Assembly (NCBI GenBank): GCA_963716085.1
Contig: OY970288.1
Location: 124,001-188,000, forward strand
Length of the DNA: 64,000 nt
Reading direction: 5' to 3'
DNA from: Persicitalea sp963716085
GTDB taxonomy: Bacteria; Bacteroidota; Bacteroidia; Cytophagales; Spirosomataceae
Shown: positions 34,515 through 43,388 of the stretch, one piece after another
Layout: the number at the start of each line of letters is the position of its first letter
How positions within the stretch are numbered: position 1 is the stretch's first letter
The notes under the pieces: generated by a model
What the model saw: the letters and a program-made list of their open reading frames with translations, nothing else
Databases searched by the model: none
Told to the model about the DNA's origin: nothing
Translations under genes and position numbers: made by a program

Positions 34515-35411
34515 TTAGCAGCAGCCCTCTGGCCCGCAACTGGTTCCTTCGGCCGAGACAGCCACTTTGTTCAGCATTTCAAAAACGGGCTTTTGCGCGC
34601 CGCCCGGCTTGCTGGCGAAGAGCGTAATGCTTTCCACGACCGCACCGCTGTTGCGGAAATTGGCGATTTCGGAAGTGGGCAGGTATTCCAGCAAAATATC
34701 GTCGGGGATGAAGATGGCTTTTTGCTTTTGTACCGTCAGATTCTCAAAACCTGCGGCGGCAGCTAAGGCCAGATATTTATCTTTTTGAATGGCCCCCGTC
34801 ACGCAGCCCGCGTACATTTCGGCGGCTTTCAGCAAGTCGTCGGGTAGGTCGCCGTTGAGCACGATATCGGAGATGCTAAAATGTCCGCCGGGCTTCAACA
34901 CCCGGAATATTTCGGCGAAAACCGCCTGCTTATTCGGCACGAGATTCAGCACGCAGTTGCTCACGATCACATCGGCCACGCCGTCGCTGACAGGCATATT
35001 TTCGATGTCGCCCTGCCGGAACTCGACGTTATTCAGGCCGCGGGTTTCGGCGTTTTGCCGGGCGCGGCCGATCATTTCTTCGGTAAAATCAATACCGATT
35101 ACTTTGCCCTCCGATCCCGTTTCGTGCCGGGCCACGAATGCGTCGTTGCCCGCGCCGGAGCCGAGGTCGATGACCACGTCGCCTTTTTTGATTTTGGCAA
35201 ATTGCGTGGGGAGCCCGCAGCCCAGGCCGAGGTCGGCCTCTGCCGTGTAGCCTTCCAGCGCTGTGTAGTCGTCGGTCATGATGTTGTAGACTTCCTGTGA
35301 GGTGGGCCCGCTGCCGCAGCAGGATGCCGCATTGGCGTCTGGGTCTTGTCGAGCAATTTCAGCGTACTTTTTGCGGACGATTTCTTTCAGTTCCAGTTCG
35401 GTCGTTTCCAT
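34515..35411 (-). CDS. arsM: Arsenite methyltransferase
   Basis: 298 residues. SAM-binding motif VIDLGSGAGNDAFVA (about 80-94) and IGIDFTEEM identify a class I methyltransferase; the N-terminal CCGSG, mid-chain NCVLNLVP, YAGCVTGA and C-terminal CGPEGCC give the cysteines that bind arsenite. The enzyme converts arsenite to methylated forms, some volatile. The C-terminal CGPEGCC is longer in Cys than most. It is preceded by a palindrome (35443-35458) related to the arsR operator, so it may be separately repressed. Confidence 0.92.
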   Translation of the reverse strand: METTELELKEIVRKKYAEIARQDPDANAASCCGSGPTSQEVYNIMTDDYTALEGYTAEADLGLGCGLPTQFAKIKKGDVVIDLGSGAGNDAFVARHETGSEGKVIGIDFTEEMIGRARQNAETRGLNNVEFRQGDIENMPVSDGVADVIVSNCVLNLVPNKQAVFAEIFRVLKPGGHFSISDIVLNGDLPDDLLKAAEMYAGCVTGAIQKDKYLALAAAAGFENLTVQKQKAIFIPDDILLEYLPTSEIANFRNSGAVVESITLFASKPGGAQKPVFEMLNKVAVSAEGTSCGPEGCC

Positions 35412-35442
35412 AGATTTTGGGTTTTTGATTAAATAATTATTG

Positions 35443-35458
35443 ATTGTAATATTACGAT
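35443..35458. promoter_or_regulatory. Second ArsR-type palindrome, upstream of arsM
   Basis: ATTGTAATATTACGAT is close to palindromic and resembles the upstream palindrome ATCGCAATATTGCGAT (same core AATATT, differences mainly in two flanking pairs). It is 32 bases before the arsM start. Confidence 0.55.
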
Positions 35459-35473
35459 GATAATGCGCAAATT

Positions 35474-35800
35474 TTAGCAGCAGCTCAATGTCTTGAACTT
35501 GCCAAACAAAGCGGCAAATGTGTTTTGCGCTTCGTCCCAGACTGCTTCATCAATGCAATAGCACACGCGCGGCGGGTCGATTTCGCCCTTGATGATGCCG
35601 ATGCGTTTCAATTCTTTCAAATGCTGCGACACCGTGGCTTGCGAGAGGGGAAGCTCTTCCACCAAATCGCCGCAGACACAGGCTTTGCGCTCGGCCAGCA
35701 GCCGCAAAATGGCGACCCGCGCCGGGTGGGCAAAGGCCTTGGCAAGTTCGGCGATGCGATTTTCCTGCGCGGTAAATTCCTGCGTTTTGGTAAGGCCCAT
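35474..35800 (-). CDS. arsR: ArsR family metalloregulator
   Basis: 108 residues. Winged helix with LAKAFAHPARVAILRLLAERKACVCGDLVEELPLSQATVSQHLKELKRIGI; the CVCGDL motif in helix 3 (metal-binding Cys of the ArsR class) is present, and a C-terminal LSCC adds further thiols. It should repress its own operon until arsenite or a similar ion binds. A perfect palindrome overlaps the -33 region of its promoter. Confidence 0.95.
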   Translation of the reverse strand: MGLTKTQEFTAQENRIAELAKAFAHPARVAILRLLAERKACVCGDLVEELPLSQATVSQHLKELKRIGIIKGEIDPPRVCYCIDEAVWDEAQNTFAALFGKFKTLSCC

Positions 35801-35828
35801 GGGGGTAAGGTTGTGGTTGGCGACGGGC

Positions 35829-35858
35829 CAAAGGTAAGGAAAGTTTATTCAATCGCAA
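35829..35858 (-). promoter_or_regulatory. Promoter of the arsR operon
   Basis: Read on the minus strand: TTG (35856-35858), a 19-base spacer and TACCTTTG (35829-35836), an excellent fit to the Bacteroidota consensus. The TTG lies inside the palindrome, so repressor binding would block the promoter. Confidence 0.75.
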
Positions 35859-35868
35859 TATTGCGATT
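35851..35868. promoter_or_regulatory. ArsR operator palindrome
   Basis: AATCGCAATATTGCGATT is an 18-base perfect palindrome 50 bases before the arsR start, overlapping the -33 box. Confidence 0.75.
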
Positions 35869-35905
35869 AGAAAATTTTTCACCATTGAGCCATTTTTTCA
35901 AAAAA

Positions 35906-35937
35906 AATCGGCCCCATTCTTATGAACAGGGCCGATT
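35906..35937 (-). terminator. Terminator of the secreted nuclease gene
   Basis: AATCGGCCC (35906-35914) and GGGCCGATT (35929-35937) pair perfectly. On the minus strand the second arm runs into a T tract. The plus-strand side also has T residues, so it may act in both directions. Confidence 0.85.
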
Positions 35938-35955
35938 CGTTTTTTTTAGGAAAAA

Positions 35956-38900
35956 TTACTGCCGATGCACGCGCACCACGCCCTGCCGCCCCATACTATC
36001 GCGGCAGCGGATCAGATAGATGCCAACAGCCTGACGGCTTAGGTCAAGTTGAATTTCATTCGTGCCCTCGGTCAAATTTTCGACCCGCTGGTGCAATGAC
36101 AAGCCAGTCATATCCAGCACATCCAGTACCGCCGGACCGCTCATCACACTCTGGATGCGAAGCGTCAGGGTGCCCGTCGTGGGATTGGGATAAGCCAGCG
36201 TCGAAAGGCTAAGCGGCTTTTCTACCAAAATCTCTTCGGCCCCGATGCGTGCATTACCCGTGCCGCAACCCCCGATGGTTGCGCCCAGTTTGAGGTAGCG
36301 CTCGGCGATTTTCTCCGAAACGCATTGGGTCACGCCGTAGTAGCAGATCGTTACGTTCCTGTTTCCGGGGCCGCAGCGTACGTCCTTCACATTCACCTTT
36401 ACCTGAGCCGTGTTCGTGCAGCCATTGGCGTCGGTCACCGTTACGGTGTAAGCGGTCGTAGCCGTGGGGCAAACCTGCACCGTCTGGCCCGTTAAGTTTC
36501 CGGAATTCCAAACGTAAGTAAGGTTTCCGGTGCCGCCCGTGGCGGTGGCCGAAATGTCGGTGCAGTTGTTGCCGAAGCCGAACACAACCGACTTTTCGGG
36601 GCCGGGCGTGACCGCGATGGCCTCCGGCTGAGTGATCGTCACGCTGGTATTGGCGGTTTGGTTCGCGGCATCGGTGACGGTCACCATGTACGTTCCCGCC
36701 GTCAGGCCGCTCAGATCCTCCGTCGTGGCTTCATTCGACCAGGCATACGTGTAGCCCGGCTGGCCACCACTTACGGTCAGGTCGACACTGCCCGTGGCGG
36801 CACCATTGCACAACACGTTTGTGGATGAGGTAATGGTAACGACCAGCTCAGCCAAAGGCGCGGTCAGCGATAATCCTACAATGACTGGATCATGATCCGA
36901 AGTACGGAACTGATCGGCGTTATACAGGCTGGTAATCTGGCCGGCCGTTTTGTTCTCAGTATTGTAATCCAGCACGATGGGTTCGTCGGCGTTGATGTGC
37001 CACTTGGTGGCACCCGAAACCTGCGACACCAGTGAGGCGCTGCCCAGCGCGTGGTCGAGTGACCCGAAGAAACCACCGAATGCGTAGGAGTAAGTCGTGT
37101 TGGGAATCAGGTTGGTATAGCCCGCATTTTCCAGAGCCACCAGCGGATCCTCCTTAGCGTAAGCATTCAGGTCGCCCAGAATCAGGTAGTCGGGATCGCT
37201 CGTGCCAGTGGGATTGGTGGCGAGCCAAGCGGCCAAATCCTGCGCCTGCTGGGTGCGGGTGCCGTTGGATCTGCCCTGTCCGTCGTTGGCATCGGTGTTT
37301 CCCGCGCCCGTACCTGAACCTTTTGACTTCCAGTGATTGGCTACAACGGTAAATTCGGCATTGGTGGCATTTTCTTTGAAAGTCTGCGCCAGCGGCTGGC
37401 GCCCCGTGGAATTAAAAGCTGCGCTGGTCGTCAAGGTAGCAGCGGCACCAACGGGCGTCACTTTGGCGGGTTTGTAAATCATCCCCACCGTGATAGCGTC
37501 GGTAGAAATAGAAACGCCTGGGTTAATCAATGCAAAGGTTCCGGCTCCCAGCACTGCATTGGCTCCGTTGACGAGATCCTGAATGGCGCTATTGGCGTCG
37601 TAACCGTCGTTTTCGAGTTCATTGAATGCGAATATGTCGACGCCCGACTCCGTAATTGCCTTGATCGTTTTGTCGCGCTGACGGGTGTACTCAGCCTGCG
37701 TGTTGGCCCCGCGATCGGTAGGGAAGCCGCCGCCCTGGCCATTGCCGTTAAAATAGTTCAGGAGATTGAAGCTGCCCACTTTCAGCGTGCCACCCACCGT
37801 CGGAGGCGTGGCCGGACGCTCGTTGGCGGCGATAAAATTCACGCCCGTATTGGTTTGCAAGCGGTAGCCCTCAAAACGCTCGTCGAGAACCGCCGTGACG
37901 CTCGCCACCTCGTCGCCACCGCGCAGGGGGTTGGTCGCGCTCAACGGCTGACCGCCCCGACCGAAGACAATCGGATCGGGGTTGCCCGTACTGCTGCCAT
38001 CGTCGAGGATGATTTTACGCTTGGCTACTTCGGCCAGGTAAGCGGCGTAGCCCGACACACTGGGTGCGTTGAACTGGGTGTACTGGTCGAGGCGCGCGTC
38101 CGTTCCCGCCGCATTACTGGCGCCTGTCGCTGAAAGTACCACTTGCCCGAAGCGGCCCAACTGGAAATTGTCCGTCACAGCCAGGTTGCCTTCCGCAGCG
38201 CTTACTTCTACCAACATACCTTCGTACTTTTCCAGATCGCTGATGTTGGCGACGGGTAGTTTGACGGTTACGATCGCAGGTAGCGGATTGTTGCTACTGA
38301 TTTGAGTGACGTTGCTCAAATCGGTCAATTGGGTCAAACTGCTGGCAACCCCGCCGCTGGTCGTCGTGAATTCGGCTACCGTACCCGTCACTTTTACTTT
38401 CGCACCTTCACTGCCAGTGAATGTTCCTGCCGGATCATAGACAAAAATCCCTTCCGACGTGGCGGGGTCGGCGTCAGCGTCGGTGTCTTCTTCTTGTACG
38501 TAAAAACCATTTAGCCCAGTAGAACCCGGAAAACTACGGGTTACGATTCCCTCGATGGTGACGGTCGTGGCGGTTATCGGACTTGTGGCACCGTTGCCCT
38601 GAATAGCATGAATGAGCGTGATGGTATTTTGTGCCGGGTTCACTTTACCACTTACCTGAACGACCAGATTCGCTCCGCCACCCGTGAGCGTCACCGTTCC
38701 AGAGTAAGTGCCGACGGACAATCCGGCTACCAAAGAAACCGTCACATCCGTAGCGGACAGGGACGAGTTAGTGAACGATAAGGTAGCGGGAGAAACTGTA
38801 AACGCGGCATCGGAAGACGTCACGGTGATTTGCCCCGAAGCAGTCGAGAAGCTAGAACCACTGACGGAGATAACCTGGGAAGCCGGGCCGCTGCCCGCGG

Positions 38901-39597
38901 TGTAGGATAGCTCGTTGGCTCCCGTCAGCGAAGCGGGCGTAGCGATGAGGAGCGGACCCGCAGCGCAAGGACTGAGGGCACTCGCAGAATTGCGGGGCGC
39001 GGGAGCAACCGCCGTGAAATCAGCCGAGTTGTTGTCGGTGTCGGTGCAGCCGTTTGCTGCCCGCAGCGCGGCGGTCGTGTTGCTCAGCCCGGGAGCCGCC
39101 GCCGTTTCAAAGAAATTTGCGTTTCCGTAGCCCACCAAATCCACGATTTTAGCGCGATCTTCGACGGAGCAGGGGGTTGAGCCGCCGTTGCAGGGCAGGG
39201 CGTCTTGGCTATTGACCAGCGCAACTTTCCCCGCAGAGCCACTCATATTGGTCGTTCCGGTGGCATCGGCTGCAGGTAAGTCGGCTCCCGTGGTGCTGCC
39301 CGCCAATTGCACAAGGTAGTATTGGCCTGGAGCCAGCGAGCCCGCAAGGTTGGTTTTTCCATTACTGGCACCGAGATTTCCCGTACCCGTCGCGCTGGCG
39401 TACTGAATGGAATAGCTATCGAGCGAAACCGGAGCCGTACCCCGGTTGAATAACTCGACAAAATCGTTTTTCAGTGGGGCTCCCGAGTTGCCGCCACCGC
39501 CATAGACTTGGCTGATAACGACCTGCGCCTGTACTCCAAAGAGTGGAGCCAGGAAAAGGAGACAGAGAAGAGATTTGAAGTAAAAGGTTCTGTTCAT
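35956..39597 (-). CDS. Secreted multidomain nuclease with LTD, SprB-like repeats and type IX sorting domain
   Basis: 1213 residues. In order: signal peptide (FKSLLCLLFLAPLFGVQA); lamin-tail domain (about 24-205, VVISQVYGGGGNSG, DFVELFNRGTAPVSLDSYSIQY); an Ig-like unit; an ExeM/NucH-type OB domain (ITLIHAIQGNG, GFYVQEE); an endonuclease/exonuclease/phosphatase domain with SFNLLNYF, AFNELENDGYD, ANHWKSK, LGDLNAYAKEDP and RTSDHDPVIV; two SprB-like units (YTYAWSNEATTEDLSGLTAGTYMVTVTDA, TYVWNSG); and a C-terminal type IX sorting domain (AYPNPTTGTLTLRI, GIYLIRC). It is expected to be exported and attached to the cell surface, and to cut extracellular DNA for phosphate, carbon or biofilm release. 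A good promoter lies at 39627-39655. Confidence 0.92.
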   Translation of the reverse strand: MNRTFYFKSLLCLLFLAPLFGVQAQVVISQVYGGGGNSGAPLKNDFVELFNRGTAPVSLDSYSIQYASATGTGNLGASNGKTNLAGSLAPGQYYLVQLAGSTTGADLPAADATGTTNMSGSAGKVALVNSQDALPCNGGSTPCSVEDRAKIVDLVGYGNANFFETAAAPGLSNTTAALRAANGCTDTDNNSADFTAVAPAPRNSASALSPCAAGPLLIATPASLTGANELSYTAGSGPASQVISVSGSSFSTASGQITVTSSDAAFTVSPATLSFTNSSLSATDVTVSLVAGLSVGTYSGTVTLTGGGANLVVQVSGKVNPAQNTITLIHAIQGNGATSPITATTVTIEGIVTRSFPGSTGLNGFYVQEEDTDADADPATSEGIFVYDPAGTFTGSEGAKVKVTGTVAEFTTTSGGVASSLTQLTDLSNVTQISSNNPLPAIVTVKLPVANISDLEKYEGMLVEVSAAEGNLAVTDNFQLGRFGQVVLSATGASNAAGTDARLDQYTQFNAPSVSGYAAYLAEVAKRKIILDDGSSTGNPDPIVFGRGGQPLSATNPLRGGDEVASVTAVLDERFEGYRLQTNTGVNFIAANERPATPPTVGGTLKVGSFNLLNYFNGNGQGGGFPTDRGANTQAEYTRQRDKTIKAITESGVDIFAFNELENDGYDANSAIQDLVNGANAVLGAGTFALINPGVSISTDAITVGMIYKPAKVTPVGAAATLTTSAAFNSTGRQPLAQTFKENATNAEFTVVANHWKSKGSGTGAGNTDANDGQGRSNGTRTQQAQDLAAWLATNPTGTSDPDYLILGDLNAYAKEDPLVALENAGYTNLIPNTTYSYAFGGFFGSLDHALGSASLVSQVSGATKWHINADEPIVLDYNTENKTAGQITSLYNADQFRTSDHDPVIVGLSLTAPLAELVVTITSSTNVLCNGAATGSVDLTVSGGQPGYTYAWSNEATTEDLSGLTAGTYMVTVTDAANQTANTSVTITQPEAIAVTPGPEKSVVFGFGNNCTDISATATGGTGNLTYVWNSGNLTGQTVQVCPTATTAYTVTVTDANGCTNTAQVKVNVKDVRCGPGNRNVTICYYGVTQCVSEKIAERYLKLGATIGGCGTGNARIGAEEILVEKPLSLSTLAYPNPTTGTLTLRIQSVMSGPAVLDVLDMTGLSLHQRVENLTEGTNEIQLDLSRQAVGIYLIRCRDSMGRQGVVRVHRQ

Positions 39598-39626
39598 AAA
39601 TAGATGGGTTGTTGGTTGATTTGCCG

Positions 39627-39655
39627 CAAAAGTAAGTGGGAAGCCAATGCGTCAA
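39627..39655 (-). promoter_or_regulatory. Promoter of the secreted nuclease gene
   Basis: On the minus strand: TTG (39653-39655), 18 bases, then TACTTTTG (39627-39634), an exact TAnnTTTG. It lies 30 bases before the start codon. Confidence 0.7.
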
Positions 39656-39811
39656 GATTAAAAAATTGTTACCAAAGCGCTAATAACGGGAAAAGGCCCA
39701 TATGGTTTTCAGGAAAAGACAACGTCGGATATAAAATTGGCACCTTCACCGTTTTTTCTCTATTTAGAGTTGTTTTTTGTTCAAGAATGCAAACGGCCCG
39801 CTGGGTTTTGT

Positions 39812-40234
39812 ATGGAAAAAGCCTTTAAGTCAATCGTTCTTTTGTTGACCATTGCGTCCTGGCTAAGCGGCTGCGCCCAGGAGGAGGCCCCGCCGGGCGT
39901 GGGCTATCCACCGCTGGTGGGTACCTGGAAGCTGGTGCTGAAAAACGTGCCGAACGACTCATCTTTCACGACCAAAAAGATTGAAACCGCCACCCCTCAA
40001 ACGCTCACTTTCGAGAGTGATGGCAAAATGTCGTCCTTGGGTGAGGAAACCAGTTATTACCGCAGCAGTCAGGCGTACCGCGTGGACTCTATCCGACAAG
40101 TGCAGCGGATCGGCTTCATTCCCGGTACCATTTACAAAGCTTTTTATCAAAACTTTATCCTGAAATCAGACTCGCTCACGCTGCTCCCTTGCCCCAACCG
40201 GGAGTGCGATTTAATTTTTACTAAAAGTCGTTAG
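39812..40234 (+). CDS. Hypothetical lipoprotein
   Basis: 140 residues from the ATG at 39812. Lipoprotein signal ends in WLSGC. The mature part begins VGTWKLVL and contains LTFESDGKMSS, a pattern of lipocalin-like proteins of Bacteroidota that start with a GTW strand. The frame continues 25 codons upstream without signal-like sequence. Function unknown; divergent from the secreted nuclease. Confidence 0.7.
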   Translation: MEKAFKSIVLLLTIASWLSGCAQEEAPPGVGYPPLVGTWKLVLKNVPNDSSFTTKKIETATPQTLTFESDGKMSSLGEETSYYRSSQAYRVDSIRQVQRIGFIPGTIYKAFYQNFILKSDSLTLLPCPNRECDLIFTKSR

Positions 40235-40371
40235 ATCAGGTTCCCCCACAAGTATTTTCCCGACCCTAGCGCCTTCTTTACCGAAATATCTCGACTGACC
40301 GGTAGGTACCTTGACTTGCCTTTGTCGTCAACATTAGCAGACCTTTTTCTATAAAACGCTCGCATCGACCC

Positions 40372-41502
40372 TTGAAAATAGCCGTTCCTAAAGAAACCAA
40401 ACCTTTCGAGCGCCGCGTCGCCCTCACGCCCGATGTGGTCAAGTCCCTCCAAAAAGCTGGTTTTACCTGTCTGATCGAAGCCGGAGCGGGCGAAGCTTCC
40501 TATTTTTCGGATGAGAAGTACCACGACGCCGGGGCAGGCATCGCCCCCACCACCCAGGCTGCTTTCGCCGATGCCGACGTGATTCTGAAAGTCAACGCGC
40601 CCACCGTGGAAGATGTGGCGGCCATGAAAGAAGGCTCCATCGTCATTTCCTACCTCTACGCCTACACCATTCCGGAGGTCGTGGCGGCTTTGAACAAAAA
40701 GAAAATCACGGCCTTCTCGATGGACGCCGTGCCGCGCATTTCGCGGGCTCAGAAAATGGACGCCCTCAGCTCGCAGGCCAATTTGGCGGGTTATAAGGCG
40801 GTCATTCTTGGTGCCAACGAACTCGGCAAGATATTCCCGCTGCTAATGACCGCCGCCGGTACCATCACGCCCGCGCGGGTGCTGGTATTCGGAGTGGGCG
40901 TGGCGGGCTTGCAGGCCATCGCCACCGCCAAGCGCCTCGGTGCGGTAGTGGAAGCCACCGACGTGCGGGCCGAAACCAAGGAGCAGGTAGAGTCGCTGGG
41001 CGGGCGCTTCCTACAGGTGGAAGCCGAAGGTGTAAAAACCGAAGGCGGCTACGCCAAAGAAGTTTCCGCCGACTACCTCGAAAAGCAGCAGGCCCTCATC
41101 AAAGACCGCATCAAGGAAGCCGACCTGGCTATCACCACGGCTCTGGTTATTGGCAAGAAAGCCCCCGTGCTGATTACCGAAGAAATGGTAAAAACCATGA
41201 AAACGGGCTCCGTGATCGTGGACATGGCCGTGGAATCGGGCGGCAACTGCGAGGTGAGCGAATTTGGCAAAACCGTCGTCAAGCACGGCGTAACGATCGT
41301 CGGCGAGGCCAACATGCCCTCGCTGTTGCCCGTCAACGCCAGCGAACTCTACGCCAAAAACATCTCCACGCTCCTGCTCCACCTGGCCACCAAAGACGGC
41401 TTCAAGTGGGAAATGGAGGAAGAAATCACCCAGGGCAGCCTCATCACGCATAACGGCGAGTTGGTGCATGGGTTTACGAAGGAGATTTTGGCGAAGAAGT
41501 GA
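40372..41502 (+). CDS. pntAA: NAD(P) transhydrogenase subunit alpha, part 1
   Basis: 376 residues. Soluble NAD(H)-binding domain I: start KIAVPKETKPFERRVALTP, NAD-binding region VLVFGVGVAGLQAIATAKRLGA and VDMAVESGGNCE. Together with the two downstream genes it couples hydride transfer between NAD(H) and NADP(H) to proton movement across the inner membrane. The start codon is TTG (40372); no ATG is near. The TM part of PntA is encoded separately (41701), a split common in Bacteroidota and other bacteria. Confidence 0.95.
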   Translation: MKIAVPKETKPFERRVALTPDVVKSLQKAGFTCLIEAGAGEASYFSDEKYHDAGAGIAPTTQAAFADADVILKVNAPTVEDVAAMKEGSIVISYLYAYTIPEVVAALNKKKITAFSMDAVPRISRAQKMDALSSQANLAGYKAVILGANELGKIFPLLMTAAGTITPARVLVFGVGVAGLQAIATAKRLGAVVEATDVRAETKEQVESLGGRFLQVEAEGVKTEGGYAKEVSADYLEKQQALIKDRIKEADLAITTALVIGKKAPVLITEEMVKTMKTGSVIVDMAVESGGNCEVSEFGKTVVKHGVTIVGEANMPSLLPVNASELYAKNISTLLLHLATKDGFKWEMEEEITQGSLITHNGELVHGFTKEILAKK

Positions 41503-41508
41503 AGAAGT

Positions 41509-41636
41509 TCCAAAGGCACAAAGGCACAAAGTGTGGCTGACGCCCGACAAAAGCAAACTTAACTTTCTGTTTTCTTATACACTTATTCTACCCTTCACTT
41601 TGTGCGCCACGGGGCGCCCCGCTTTGTGCCTTTGGA
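41509..41636. repeat. Compound inverted repeat inside the pnt operon
   Basis: TCCAAAGGCACAAAG (41509-41523) pairs with CTTTGTGCCTTTGGA (41622-41636), and GCACAAAGTG (41524-41533) with CACTTTGTGC (41596-41605). Between the two right-hand arms sits a self-complementary hairpin CGGGGCGCCCCG (41610-41621). The element fills most of the 198-base gap between pntAA and pntAB. Confidence 0.85.
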
Positions 41637-41700
41637 CCGCGGCGGCGAACCGCCTTTGTGCCTCAAAAAAACCAACATCACCATACACCCCAAAAGCATC

Positions 41701-41982
41701 ATGAGCTTAGAAAACTTCATCTTCCTCCTTTACATCCTCGTCCTGGCCAGCTACTGCGGCTTTGAATTGATTGCCAAAGTACCGCCTACTTTGCACACGC
41801 CGCTGATGTCGGGTTCCAACGCCATTTCGGGCATTACCATCGTCGGGGCCATCCTCTGCGTCCGCGAAGGCGACATCAGCAAGTACCTGGGCATGGTCGC
41901 CCTCGTCATGGCTTCCATCAACGTAGTAGGCGGCTACGCCGTCACCGATCGCATGCTGCAAATGTTTAAGAAGAAAAAATGA
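41701..41982 (+). CDS. pntAB: NAD(P) transhydrogenase subunit alpha, part 2
   Basis: 93 residues with about three membrane helices (NFIFLLYILVLASYCGFELIA, GITIVGAILC, YLGMVALVMASINVVGGYAVT). Conserved residues PPTLHTPLMSGSNAISG match the proton-channel region of the family. The frame is open upstream through part of the repeat, but ATG 41701 is the family start. The stop overlaps pntB (ATGA). Confidence 0.93.
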   Translation: MSLENFIFLLYILVLASYCGFELIAKVPPTLHTPLMSGSNAISGITIVGAILCVREGDISKYLGMVALVMASINVVGGYAVTDRMLQMFKKKK

Positions 41983-43373
41983 ACATCCTCATCCAACTCA
42001 CTTACCTCGTCGCCACGATTCTGTTTATCGTCGGCATCAAGAAACTCAATAAAACGCAGGAAGCGCGGCAGGGCAACACCCTGTCGGCGGTGGCGATGCT
42101 GCTGGCGGTGCTGGCCACGCTGGTGGACTCGCAGTTGCTGACACCCATCGAGACATTCAGTTGCATGCTCGTAGGCGGGGCGATCGGCCTGGTGTGGGCG
42201 CGACGCGTCGAGATGACCCAAATGCCCGAGATGGTCGCTATTTTCAACGGCTTCGGTGGTGCGGCCTCGCTTTTTGTGGCCTTCTCCGACTACTGGACGC
42301 GGGCCGTGGAACAACCTGACCTGTCCACCGACCTCATCACGATCATCAGCATTTTACTGTCCGTCCTTATCGGTGGTATCACCTTCACGGGTTCGCTGAC
42401 GGCCTACGGCAAGCTGAGCGGCAAAGTAAGCGGCAACGCTATTGTCTTCAAAGGGCAGCACTTGGTGAATCTGATTTTACTGCTGGTCGCGGTGGCCTGC
42501 GGCGTGCTGGTCGCACTCAACACCGGTTCGGTCACGGCCATGCTCGTGATGGGCGCGGTGGCTTTGGTGCTGGGGATTCTGGTCGTGATTCCCATCGGTG
42601 GGGCCGACATGCCCGTCGTGATTTCGCTGCTCAACTCGTATTCCGGCATGGCGGCCTGCACCACGGGCTTTGTGCTGAATAACAGTGTCCTGATCGTGAC
42701 GGGCGCGCTCGTGGGCGCCTCGGGCATCATCCTGACCCAAATCATGTGCAAAGCCATGAACCGCTCGCTCATCAGCGTATTGCTGGGCGGCTTCGGCGCC
42801 ACTTCCGGCGGTGCGGCGGCGGCGGGTGATGGCAGCGAGATGGTCGTGAAGGAAGTGGGCGTGGAGGAAGCGGCCATGATCTTCGACTCGGCTTCGTCGG
42901 TGATCGTGGTGCCGGGCTACGGCATGGCCGTGGCGCAGGCGCAGCACGTGGTGCGCGAGATGATGGATTTACTGGAGAAAAAAGGCATCAATGTCCGCTT
43001 TGCCATTCACCCGGTGGCGGGCCGGATGCCCGGGCACATGAACGTGCTGCTGGCCGAGTCGAACGTTCCCTACGACAAGCTGATCGAAATGGAAGAAATC
43101 AACGACGACTTCGGCAACACCGACGTGGTGCTGGTCGTGGGGGCCAACGACGTCGTGAATCCCGCCGCCCGCACCAACCCGGCCAGCCCGATCTACGGCA
43201 TGCCCATCCTGAACGCCGACAAAGCCCGCACGGTGATCGTCAGCAAGCGCTCGATGGGCGTGGGCTACGCGGGTATCGAAAACGAGCTGTTCGGCTATCC
43301 CAACTGCCTGATGCTATTCGGCGACGCCAAGTCCACGCTGACGAAGATGGTGGGGGAGTTGAAGGAGATGTAG
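41979..43373 (+). CDS. pntB: NAD(P) transhydrogenase subunit beta
   Basis: 464 residues. N-terminal membrane half with about nine helices, then the NADP(H)-binding domain III with VPGYGMAVAQAQHVV, GRMPGHMNVLLAESNV, VLVVGANDVVNPAA and SMGVGYAGIENELF. Overlaps pntAB by four bases. Completes the transhydrogenase that makes NADPH at the expense of the proton gradient. Confidence 0.97.
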   Translation: MNILIQLTYLVATILFIVGIKKLNKTQEARQGNTLSAVAMLLAVLATLVDSQLLTPIETFSCMLVGGAIGLVWARRVEMTQMPEMVAIFNGFGGAASLFVAFSDYWTRAVEQPDLSTDLITIISILLSVLIGGITFTGSLTAYGKLSGKVSGNAIVFKGQHLVNLILLLVAVACGVLVALNTGSVTAMLVMGAVALVLGILVVIPIGGADMPVVISLLNSYSGMAACTTGFVLNNSVLIVTGALVGASGIILTQIMCKAMNRSLISVLLGGFGATSGGAAAAGDGSEMVVKEVGVEEAAMIFDSASSVIVVPGYGMAVAQAQHVVREMMDLLEKKGINVRFAIHPVAGRMPGHMNVLLAESNVPYDKLIEMEEINDDFGNTDVVLVVGANDVVNPAARTNPASPIYGMPILNADKARTVIVSKRSMGVGYAGIENELFGYPNCLMLFGDAKSTLTKMVGELKEM

Positions 43374-43388
43374 TTTTCAGAAATTCCT

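Noticed and set aside
41503..41700. A short gene covering the pntAA-pntAB gap
   Set aside because: The open frame there is the upstream extension of pntAB through an inverted repeat and has no recognisable product.
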